Notes under the pieces: model-generated | What the model saw: the letters and a program-made list of their open reading frames with translations, nothing else | What the model was told of the DNA's origin: nothing | The model's database searches: none | Shown here: piece after piece, positions 17,022 to 24,611 of the stretch | Layout: each line of letters begins with the position of its first letter | Position numbering within the stretch: the first letter of the stretch is position 1 | From: Thalassobacillus cyri | GTDB taxonomy: Bacteria; Bacillota; Bacilli; Bacillales; Halobacillaceae | Length of the DNA stretch: 64,000 nt | Direction of reading: 5' to 3' | NCBI RefSeq assembly: GCF_900107755.1 | Contig: NZ_FNQR01000001.1 | Span: forward strand, 124,001 to 188,000 | Position numbers and translations under genes: made by a program

Positions 17022-17866
17022 ATGTTAGACCGTCAATTATCTATGAGTTTAAGCCAGTACGAAGGACTATCCGATAAAGGACCATCTTCTTCGGGAAATT
17101 AATGAGCTTATAGACTTTTCCTTCGTTTATGACGAACTGAAGAAAAAATACTGTCATGACAATGGACGGAACGCTGTTGATCCCATTCGTATATTCAAAT
17201 ACCCTCTCCTTAAAACATCTATACGTTGTCTGACGTGGATCTCGTGGAACGAGCTCAGGTCGACATGTCCTTCAAACATTTCCTCGAAATGGCTTCAGCT
17301 TATTAGCTTACTTCCGTTGCAAACGTCTAAAAGACAAAAATCTTTTAGATCTTCTGATTGGAAAAACCGTGGAGGTTGCTCTTGAGAAAGGTGTGATTAA
17401 TTCAATCGAAGTTTCTCATCCTCGATGCAACGCACACCAGGGCTCGATACAATCAAACCTCTCGTCAAGAAGTATTGCGTACCCGTTCTAAGAACGTCTG
17501 TAAAATGATTTATTCTGTCGATGAATCGATGAAGAAAAAATTTCCTGAGAAACCAACCGAAGATACGCTTAAAGCTGAGCTGGACTATTCGGATCGTCTT
17601 GTTGAAGTCATAGAAAAGCAGCCGAAGTTGTCTTTATCCCTAAAATCAAAGAACCATTGAATTTACTTAAAGAGACGATTACAGATGACCAACTGGAATA
17701 ACAGGAATCCCAAGATCCTGATGCCCGTTTGGGGCATAAATCAGCTGACTCTGCTTTCCTTTGGATAATAAGATACACCTCCGCATGTCTCAGGAACGTA
17801 TCATAAGGCGTGATGGCGATTTTCACAGCTGATTCGAAACGAATCGTTAAACTAATGAAGGAATAG
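17022..17866 (+). pseudogene. decayed IS1182-like transposase
   Basis: Translating in shifting frames gives recognisable transposase pieces: MLDRQLSMSLSQYEGL, LREINELIDFSFVYDELKKKY, NGRNAVDPIRIFKY, then KMIYSVDESMKKKFPEKP, LLKETITDDQLE and DARLGHKSADSAF. These follow the order of the N-terminal and middle parts of IS1182-family (DUF772-containing) transposases. Several frameshifts and stops interrupt it and the C-terminal catalytic half is missing, so it cannot be active. It starts downstream of a hairpin and ends before two hairpins, which may be remains of the element ends. Confidence 0.7.
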
Positions 17867-17893
17867 AGGGTACAAACAACTATAAATTAGACG

Positions 17894-17940
17894 AAAAGCG
17901 GTCTGTATAGAAATTACATTCCACATAGACCGCTTTTTTA
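17894..17940 (+). terminator. terminator-like hairpin after the transposase remnant
   Basis: AAAAGCGGTCT / AGACCGCTTTT is followed by T residues. Confidence 0.7.
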
Positions 17941-17964
17941 AAATTCTACTTTTCGATGGAAGGA

Positions 17965-18011
17965 AAAGCCGAGGGGTGTTGAACTAAACACATGCCTCGG
18001 CTTTCTTTTTT
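17965..18011 (+). terminator. second terminator-like hairpin
   Basis: AAAGCCGAGG / CCTCGGCTTT with an inner GGTGTT/AACACA pairing, followed by CTTTTTTT. Confidence 0.7.
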
Positions 18012-18111
18012 TATCTTACAATTAACTGGTAAAGCAATTAAGTCAAAAATGAACTAATTTTCTAAATATAGAAGGATAACTTCTTTTTATTTTATTATAT
18101 TGGAGAAAATA

Positions 18112-18140
18112 TTCACATACAGACAAATATGTGCTATTCT
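18112..18140 (+). promoter_or_regulatory. sigma-A promoter of the glycan locus
   Basis: TTCACA (18112-18117), a 17-bp spacer and TATTCT (18135-18140) lie 39 bp before the first start codon of the cluster. Each hexamer has one or two mismatches to consensus. Confidence 0.55.
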
Positions 18141-18178
18141 TAAATTATGAAAAGGCTTACAAAAAAGAGGTGGTGATC

Positions 18179-18880
18179 ATGCGGAGTGTTTTACAGAGCT
18201 ATGATATAGCAAGTACGCACCTGAACAAGAGCTTCACTTATCGTATATTGAAACCCAAAAAGATGCTATCCGATGAAGTTGATCTTCTTCTAGTACATGA
18301 TGGCGATGATTACTTGGAAATCGGGAAGCTACAAGAAACGTACAATCACCACTTGGAAAAAGGCCTTGGTAAAAATACATGCTTTGTACTTTTACCACCA
18401 GGTTCTTCAGAGGATCGTTGGCATTATTACCATTCAGATGGGAATTTACACAAAGCTTATCAGCGGTTTATCTACGAGGAATTGTTACCGGAACTTCAAA
18501 CGAGTATGAAAACTGCAAAGCTGGGTATGCTTGGTGATTCGCTTGCTGGAGCGGTCAGTCTTAGAATAGCTATAGAAAATCCCGGAATATGGTCGCATTT
18601 GCTTCTGCAGTCAGCTGCTTTTTCAGAAGAAGATATGAAGCTAAGCGAAAGTCTGGTAAGAAAGCTGCCTTGGACGGTTTATCAATCGGTAGGAACACTG
18701 GAAGATGAATTTATCTCACCAATCACACAAAAATGTCTTTACATACTAACTAGAAATCGTCAAATGCCTCATACTATACGGCCTGAGAATTATGTGTATG
18801 TGGAAAAGGACCACGGACACTTGTGGGAGTGCTGGCGTGAAGATCTTTCTTCCGCCGTTGAAATATTTTATCAATATTAA
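18179..18880 (+). CDS. alpha/beta-hydrolase esterase
   Basis: The 233-residue cytoplasmic protein has the nucleophile elbow GDSLAG near residues 120-125, a helix after it, and a C-terminal His in KDHGHLWECW; this matches the Fes/YbbA-like esterase family. AAGAGGTGGTGATC precedes ATG 18179, which is preferred to the open frame upstream. It is the first gene of the glycan cluster, 17 bp before the solute-binding lipoprotein. A deacetylase or acyl-esterase acting on imported acetylated sugars is plausible but not shown. Confidence 0.7.
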   Translation: MRSVLQSYDIASTHLNKSFTYRILKPKKMLSDEVDLLLVHDGDDYLEIGKLQETYNHHLEKGLGKNTCFVLLPPGSSEDRWHYYHSDGNLHKAYQRFIYEELLPELQTSMKTAKLGMLGDSLAGAVSLRIAIENPGIWSHLLLQSAAFSEEDMKLSESLVRKLPWTVYQSVGTLEDEFISPITQKCLYILTRNRQMPHTIRPENYVYVEKDHGHLWECWREDLSSAVEIFYQY

Positions 18881-18897
18881 AAAAGGGGTTGAGGAGT

Positions 18898-20217
18898 TTG
18901 AAAAAGTTTCCTTTATTGTTTGCGATGGCTTTTGCTTTGATTCTTGTACTTGCAGCCTGCTCCGGTTCAAGTGAAGATACTTCAGCAGAAGGGGACAGCA
19001 ATGACGATTCAGCTAATGAAACAGAGAAAGAGGAGTCAGTTGAAATTGAGTTTTGGACTATGCAGTTGAAACCGACATTTACAGATTATATTGAAGGGGT
19101 TATAGCAGACTTTGAGGAAGAGAATACTAACATTACTGTAAAATGGGTAGATGTCCCTTGGGGCGACATGGAGAAGAAGATACTTTCAGCGGTAGCTTCA
19201 GAAACAGCACCTGATGTAGCAAACCTAAACCCGCAATTTGCTTCTAAACTTGCAGAGCTGGATGCACTGATAAATATGGACGAAGCTGTACCAGAAGATA
19301 AGAAGGGTGAGTATTTTGAAGGAATCTGGAAATCAAATTCCTTCGGAGGGGAGACTTTTGGAATCCCTTGGTATCTGTCTTCCCAAGTGAGTATGTATAA
19401 CAGCGATATTCTAGAAGAAGCTGGCCTAACTGGAGAAGATGTGCCAACTAAATATGCGGATGTAGTTGAATTCTCTAAAACTATTAAAGAAGAGACTGGA
19501 CAGTATGCTTTCTTCCCTCCGATTGATGGAAGTCATTTGTTAGAAACAATGGTAACCATGGGTGTGGAGCTGACCAACGAAGATATGACAAAAGCTGCCT
19601 TCAATACAGCTGAAGGTAAAGAAGCGTTCCAATTTTTTGTTGATATGTATGAGAATGAGTTGATCCCACGTGAAGTATTGACTGAAGGACATGGTAAGGC
19701 GGTAGATATGTACCAAGCTGGTCAATTAGCTGTTCTTGCAACCGGTCCGCAATTTTTGAATACGGTACAGGAAAACGCTCCGGATATTTATGATGCTACT
19801 GGTGTAGCACCAATCATTACGGGAGAAACCGGTCTGATGAACGTAGCTGCTATGAACCTTGTTGTACCTAAAAAGACGGAACATAAAGATGCAGCGGTCC
19901 AATTCTCTCTGTTCATGACTAACGCAGAAAATCAAGTGGAATTTGATAAGATTGTACCGATTCTTCCTTCTATTGAAACAGCGCTAGATGATCCTTACTT
20001 CAATGACCTCCCGGAAGATCCATCTCCTGAAGACGAAGCACGTATTATTTCTGCAGAGCAACTGAAAGACTCTGAAGTGCTTGTGCCTCCAATGAAGAAC
20101 TATACAGACCTGCAAAAGGCTATGACAGATGCACTGCAAGCTGCTATGCTTGGTGAAAAATCTATTGATGATGCACTGGCAGACGCTGAACAAAAATGGA
20201 ATGCTGCTTTGCAATAA
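18898..20217 (+). CDS. ABC sugar transporter solute-binding lipoprotein
   Basis: TTG 18898 is chosen because AAAGGGG lies 9 nt upstream; the TTG at 18889 abuts it. The 439-residue product starts with a lipoprotein signal ending in LAACSG, then a Ser/Asp/Glu linker, then a family 1 solute-binding domain (VEIEFWTMQ, YQAGQLAVLATGPQ, AAVQFSLFMTN). It would be anchored to the outer face of the membrane and deliver a sugar or oligosaccharide to the two permeases encoded at 22.8-24.6 kb. No ATPase gene is in the cluster; a shared MsmX-type ATPase is the usual solution. Confidence 0.88.
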   Translation: MKKFPLLFAMAFALILVLAACSGSSEDTSAEGDSNDDSANETEKEESVEIEFWTMQLKPTFTDYIEGVIADFEEENTNITVKWVDVPWGDMEKKILSAVASETAPDVANLNPQFASKLAELDALINMDEAVPEDKKGEYFEGIWKSNSFGGETFGIPWYLSSQVSMYNSDILEEAGLTGEDVPTKYADVVEFSKTIKEETGQYAFFPPIDGSHLLETMVTMGVELTNEDMTKAAFNTAEGKEAFQFFVDMYENELIPREVLTEGHGKAVDMYQAGQLAVLATGPQFLNTVQENAPDIYDATGVAPIITGETGLMNVAAMNLVVPKKTEHKDAAVQFSLFMTNAENQVEFDKIVPILPSIETALDDPYFNDLPEDPSPEDEARIISAEQLKDSEVLVPPMKNYTDLQKAMTDALQAAMLGEKSIDDALADAEQKWNAALQ

Positions 20218-20228
20218 AGTTGTTCCAG

Positions 20229-20262
20229 AAGAAGGAAGAGCGGCTGTCTCTTCCTTCTTTCA
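20229..20262 (+). terminator. intra-operon hairpin after the binding-protein gene
   Basis: GAAGGAAGAG / CTCTTCCTTC with a CGGCTGT loop lies between the lipoprotein gene and nanE. A short CTTTC tail suggests partial termination or 3' protection, which would raise binding-protein mRNA over the rest of the operon. Confidence 0.6.
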
Positions 20263-20311
20263 TGGAAATGTATCATTTGCAAGAGAGAAGCTAAGGCATG
20301 GTGGTGAAGAG

Positions 20312-21055
20312 ATGATAAAGGACGAATTTTTTAAACAAGTAAAAGGCAATCTTATTGTTTCGTGCCAAGCCCTGGAAGATGAACCCTTACATGGGTCATC
20401 TATTATGGCGAAAATGGCGCTGGCTGCTGAAATGGGTGGAGCATCTGCTATCCGTGCAAATGGTTACCAGGATATTAAAGCAATTCGAACGGTCACTAAT
20501 TTACCAATCATCGGACTTGTCAAACAAAATTATATTGATTCTGAAATTTATATTACCCCTACTAAAAAGGAAGTAGATGAACTGATTCAAGCTGGAGTAT
20601 CAATAATTGCATTAGATGCTACAAGTCGTAAGCGTCCAAATGGAGAGAGATTGAAAGATTTAATAACCTATATAAAGAAGAAACAAATAGGTGTTATGGG
20701 TGATGTATCAACAGCCGCAGAAGCTCTTAAGGCTGAAAACCTTGGAGTTGACTGCATTGGTACGACTCTGTCTGGTTACACACACTACTCTCCTCAGCAA
20801 GCTGGACCTGATTATAAGCTGGTGGAACGTTTAGTAGAAAGTGTAAACGTTCCAGTAATAGCAGAAGGTAAGTATTGGATTCCGGAGGAAGCGTGGCATG
20901 CACTGGATCTCGGTGCTCATGCCGTTGTAGTAGGTTCCGCAATAACAAGACCACAATTAATTACAAAGCGATTTACAGACTATTTAAATACGAAAGCAGG
21001 TGCTCAACATGACACAGAAGTTGTTGGAGGGGAATTTATTAAACGTAATTCGTAG
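20312..21055 (+). CDS. nanE: N-acetylmannosamine-6-phosphate 2-epimerase NanE
   Basis: ATG 20312 gives a 247-residue TIM-barrel protein with the NanE pattern: IVSCQALEDEPLHGS, GGASAIRANG, GLVKQNY, ALDATSRKRP, GVMGDVST and VPVIAEGKYW. It interconverts ManNAc-6-P and GlcNAc-6-P, bringing ManNAc into amino-sugar catabolism. The open frame runs further upstream but overlaps the terminator hairpin and has no site. The next gene overlaps it by 47 bp. No N-acetylneuraminate lyase is present in the cluster. Confidence 0.92.
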   Translation: MIKDEFFKQVKGNLIVSCQALEDEPLHGSSIMAKMALAAEMGGASAIRANGYQDIKAIRTVTNLPIIGLVKQNYIDSEIYITPTKKEVDELIQAGVSIIALDATSRKRPNGERLKDLITYIKKKQIGVMGDVSTAAEALKAENLGVDCIGTTLSGYTHYSPQQAGPDYKLVERLVESVNVPVIAEGKYWIPEEAWHALDLGAHAVVVGSAITRPQLITKRFTDYLNTKAGAQHDTEVVGGEFIKRNS

Positions 21056-21848
21056 TTATTACCCTTCTTTGACAAAGTCGGAACAAAAAGTAGCAGATAC
21101 TGTATTGGATGATATCAATAGTGTTCTGTATTGTTCTGTTACAGACTTGGCAGATAAATCAGGTGTTGGTGAAACTACTGCACTGAGGTTCTGCAGAAAG
21201 CTGGGATTCAAAGGTTATCAGGAGTTTAAACTTACTCTTGCTAAGACATTGTCAAATGACAACAAAGAGGAAGTAGTGGAAGAGGGAGTGCACCATCAGA
21301 TAGCTAAGAATACAAAAGCTGTCATAGATGAGACCCTGGAAATGGTAGATGAGGATTTATTAAATTCATGTATCAGTGTAATCCACCAGGCGAAACAGCT
21401 TCGATTTTATGGGGTTGCAACTTCCGGATTAACAGCCCTGGATGCCAAAAATCGTCTGTTACGTATAGGCAAGGCCAGTGATGCAATCATTGATCCTCAT
21501 ATTCAGTCTATGGATGCTTCAACCCTTGGTTCAGGTGATGTCGTTGTCGGCATCAGTGTTTCAGGCAGTACCAAAGATACACTTGACTCTTTAGAAATAG
21601 CTAAGAAAAATGGAGCAACTGTCATTGCAATTACGTTTTATGCCCGCTCCCCAATTACACAAGTAGCAGATTACGTACTATTGAGTGGAGGTAAAGAATC
21701 CCCTCTTGAAGGAGGTTCATTAGCAGCTAAAATCTCTCAATTATTTATTATAGATCTACTGTGTACGGGGCTTGCACTGCATGATAAAGAAAAAGCATTA
21801 CAAATGAAAGAAAAGACTGCGAGATCTGTTATTAACAAAATCTATTAA
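21009..21848 (+). CDS. MurR/RpiR family regulator
   Basis: The 279-residue protein has an N-terminal RpiR helix-turn-helix (LTKSEQKVADTVLDD, TTALRFCRKLGFKGYQEFK) and a C-terminal SIS sugar-phosphate-binding domain (RFYGVATSG, VVGISVSGSTKDT). It starts inside nanE; ATG 21009 is taken over GTG 21000. Lying within the operon it probably controls it. By family precedent, an amino-sugar phosphate such as ManNAc-6-P could be the effector. Confidence 0.85.
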   Translation: MTQKLLEGNLLNVIRSYYPSLTKSEQKVADTVLDDINSVLYCSVTDLADKSGVGETTALRFCRKLGFKGYQEFKLTLAKTLSNDNKEEVVEEGVHHQIAKNTKAVIDETLEMVDEDLLNSCISVIHQAKQLRFYGVATSGLTALDAKNRLLRIGKASDAIIDPHIQSMDASTLGSGDVVVGISVSGSTKDTLDSLEIAKKNGATVIAITFYARSPITQVADYVLLSGGKESPLEGGSLAAKISQLFIIDLLCTGLALHDKEKALQMKEKTARSVINKIY

Positions 21849-21868
21849 GTGCAGTATGAGGTGAAAGT

Positions 21869-22783
21869 ATGTACGTAATTGGTGTGGATATTGGCGGCAC
21901 AACTATAAAAGGTTTATTAGTTAACGAAGAACTGGAAACCATTCATAAAAAAATCGTTCCAACCCGAGCCATCCTGGGGAAGGAAATTATTTTAAGTAGT
22001 TTAAAAGAAGTTATTGATGAACTTTTACATCACAGCCCAGAACTTCCAGGCGTCATTGGTATTGGCAGTGCCGGAAGAATTAACTTCCAGACCGGGGAGG
22101 TTGTTTATGCAACAGAAAATTTACCTGGCTGGCATGGTTTCCCGTTAAAATCCTGGTTGGAAAACAGTTATCACCTTCCTGCTATCGTGGATAATGACGC
22201 TAATACAGCGTTGTTAGGAGAATTAATTTTGGGAGGAAGACTGCCTGATGAGGAACATACTATTATGTTGACGCTTGGTACGGGGGTGGGCGGCGCGAAC
22301 TACTTTTTTGGCCGGATGGTACGTGGCGCTCATCACCAGTCCGGTGAGTGGGGACATACCATTTTATATCCTCACGGACGCTCTTGTAATTGTGGAAAGC
22401 AGGGATGTATCGAGCAATATCTATCAGGAAGTGCTTTAAAAAAAGAAGCAGAAAGAAGAACCGGCCGTATGTTTTCAAAAGGTGATGAAATATTTCAGCA
22501 ATGGAAAAGTGACATGGAGATAAAAGAAGTAGTGCAGAAATTTATTAATGATCTTGCATTAGTGGTGGAGAACATTTCTACCAGTATTGATCCAGATCAG
22601 GTGATACTTGGCGGAGGTGTGGTGGATTCCTGTGATTATTGGTGGCCGGACCTGCTGAGAATCTTAAGAGAACGAGAGATAAAAACCAAAGTGAAAGCTG
22701 CTTCACATATGAATGTTTCAGGAATGTACGGAGCTGCTTACCTGGCATTAAAGCAAAGAGAAGAAAGTGAGGGAGGACGATGA
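21869..22783 (+). CDS. ROK family sugar kinase (ManNAc kinase candidate)
   Basis: The protein (304 aa) shows the ROK ATP-binding motif GVDIGGTTIKG at residues 5-15, the catalytic Asp in VDNDANTA, and the zinc motif CNCGKQGCIE. ROK kinases phosphorylate glucose, ManNAc, GlcNAc or mannose. Beside NanE the best guess is ManNAc to ManNAc-6-P. Its last 4 bases overlap the first permease gene. Confidence 0.85.
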   Translation: MYVIGVDIGGTTIKGLLVNEELETIHKKIVPTRAILGKEIILSSLKEVIDELLHHSPELPGVIGIGSAGRINFQTGEVVYATENLPGWHGFPLKSWLENSYHLPAIVDNDANTALLGELILGGRLPDEEHTIMLTLGTGVGGANYFFGRMVRGAHHQSGEWGHTILYPHGRSCNCGKQGCIEQYLSGSALKKEAERRTGRMFSKGDEIFQQWKSDMEIKEVVQKFINDLALVVENISTSIDPDQVILGGGVVDSCDYWWPDLLRILREREIKTKVKAASHMNVSGMYGAAYLALKQREESEGGR

Positions 22784-23658
22784 AACATCGTAGGATAACA
22801 CCGATTATGTTCTTGCTTCCAGGGTGCATCATACTTGGAGCGTTTATCTTTTATCCAATGATCCAGGCGATCTGGTTAAGTTTCACGAACTATAACATGG
22901 TGCAGCAAAACCCTGATTTTGTTGGAGTTGCAAATTACAAGGAACTGTTTGCTGATGCGTTGTTTTGGAAAGTACTCGGGCAAACGTTGCTGTATTTAAT
23001 CATAGCCGTTCCTGCATTAGTGTTTTTACCAATTTTTTTAGCTATTCTTGTCAACCAGCAGCTGAAAGGGATTACTTTCTTTCGTTCTATCTATTATCTT
23101 CCTGTTGTTACTTCCATGGTGGTCGTAGGTATAGCATGGAAATGGATGTATGCAGACCAAGGTGTGTTAAATTATTTGCTAGAAACAGTGGGCCTTATTA
23201 ATGAGCCAATACATTGGTTGACCTCTACTTCAACGTCTTTATTCGCAGTTATGGCTGTAACGGTATGGAAAGGTCTTGGTTATTATATGGTCATCTATCT
23301 TGCTGGTCTTCAAGCCATTCCATCGAATTTGTATGAAGCAGCTGAAATTGATGGTGCAAGTAAATGGCGTCAAATCATTCACATCACGATTCCACTATTA
23401 ATGCCTTCCATAATGATTGTTACGATCATGTCCTCTATATCAGCAATGAAAGTTTTTGAAGAGATCTACGTTATGACCCAAGGGGGTCCGTTGAACAGTT
23501 CCATGACCCTGGTCTATTACATTTATAATGAAGCATTTGAAAGTCTCGAAATGGGGTTTGCCAGTGCGGCAGGGGTCATTCTTTTCATAGTCACGTTGAT
23601 GTTCTCCATTGTAAATATTGCTTTTATGAATAAACGCGAGCAAGCGATGAAAGGGTGA
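22780..23658 (+). CDS. carbohydrate ABC transporter permease, MalF type
   Basis: The 292-residue protein has six predicted membrane segments and the ATPase-coupling EAA loop YEAAEIDGASKWRQIIHITIP (about 186-206). It forms the membrane channel with the permease encoded next, and works with the lipoprotein encoded at 18.9 kb. Confidence 0.9.
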   Translation: MKHRRITPIMFLLPGCIILGAFIFYPMIQAIWLSFTNYNMVQQNPDFVGVANYKELFADALFWKVLGQTLLYLIIAVPALVFLPIFLAILVNQQLKGITFFRSIYYLPVVTSMVVVGIAWKWMYADQGVLNYLLETVGLINEPIHWLTSTSTSLFAVMAVTVWKGLGYYMVIYLAGLQAIPSNLYEAAEIDGASKWRQIIHITIPLLMPSIMIVTIMSSISAMKVFEEIYVMTQGGPLNSSMTLVYYIYNEAFESLEMGFASAAGVILFIVTLMFSIVNIAFMNKREQAMKG

Positions 23659-23663
23659 GAGGA

Positions 23664-24611
23664 ATGGAACAAAACTCCGGTGCACTAAAACAGAACCCAA
23701 AGCCGAATGTCCCGATAGAAGATCGTCAAAATCCAAAGTCTGATCCAACTGTAATCAAAGGACCGAGGAAGAAAACGAAACCAACACAAAGAAAAGTTAT
23801 ACAGAAGGCAGCTGCATATATTACTTTGATATTTGTTTCATTAATTATGGTAGGCCCGTTTCTTTGGCTGCTCGCCACTGCTTTAAAGTCTGGCTCGGAA
23901 AATATCTTTGCTTATCCGCCAAAGTTTATTCCGGAAAGCCCAACATTATCTAACTTCACTGCTGTTCTAGAATATTTTCCTTTTTTCACTTATTTAATGA
24001 ATAGTACGATTGTAGCTGTGTTGACAGTGGGAGCAAATTTACTTTTCTGTTCATTAGCAGCCTATCCGCTTGCACGTATGAACTTTCGAGGTAAGAATAT
24101 TGTATTCATTTTAATCATTAGTACGATGATGATCCCTTTCCAACTTCTTATGATTCCTATCTACATTCTGGCTCTGAATTTAGGGTTGCAGAACACTTAC
24201 TTGGGATTGGTTCTCCCGCATGCTACGACTGCTTTTGGAATATTTCTCATGCGACAGGCGTTTTTGACCATTCCTTATGAATTGGATGAGTCGGCACGAA
24301 TGGATGGAGCAAATGCATTCCAGGTATGGTGGAAAATCTTAATGCCACTTGTTCGCCCTTCCTTAGTCACTTTAGCGATTTTTACATTTATGATGGCCTG
24401 GGGAGATTTCTTATGGCCATTGATCATTTTGAATGACCAGAGTATGTACACATTGCCGCTTGGTGTCCAATCCTTACAAGGAAATTTCTCGTCTAACTGG
24501 CGTTATATTGCTGCTGGGTCGATTATTTCCGTGTTACCGATCATCATTGTTTTCGCCATTTTGCAACGGTACTTTATTGCAGGCGCAATGAAAGGAGCGG
24601 TAAAAGGATGA
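23664..24611 (+). CDS. carbohydrate ABC transporter permease, MalG type
   Basis: ATG 23664 lies 9 nt after AAAGGG and gives 315 residues. The first 45 are a polar, Pro/Lys-rich cytoplasmic tail that is longer than usual. Six membrane segments and the EAA loop ELDESARMDGANAFQVWWKI follow. The stop overlaps the start of the alpha-mannosidase gene, tying transport to hydrolysis. Confidence 0.9.
   Translation: MEQNSGALKQNPKPNVPIEDRQNPKSDPTVIKGPRKKTKPTQRKVIQKAAAYITLIFVSLIMVGPFLWLLATALKSGSENIFAYPPKFIPESPTLSNFTAVLEYFPFFTYLMNSTIVAVLTVGANLLFCSLAAYPLARMNFRGKNIVFILIISTMMIPFQLLMIPIYILALNLGLQNTYLGLVLPHATTAFGIFLMRQAFLTIPYELDESARMDGANAFQVWWKILMPLVRPSLVTLAIFTFMMAWGDFLWPLIILNDQSMYTLPLGVQSLQGNFSSNWRYIAAGSIISVLPIIIVFAILQRYFIAGAMKGAVKG

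Noticed and set aside
17475-17660. Open frame of 61 codons as an independent gene
   Set aside because: It is a middle segment of the decayed transposase.
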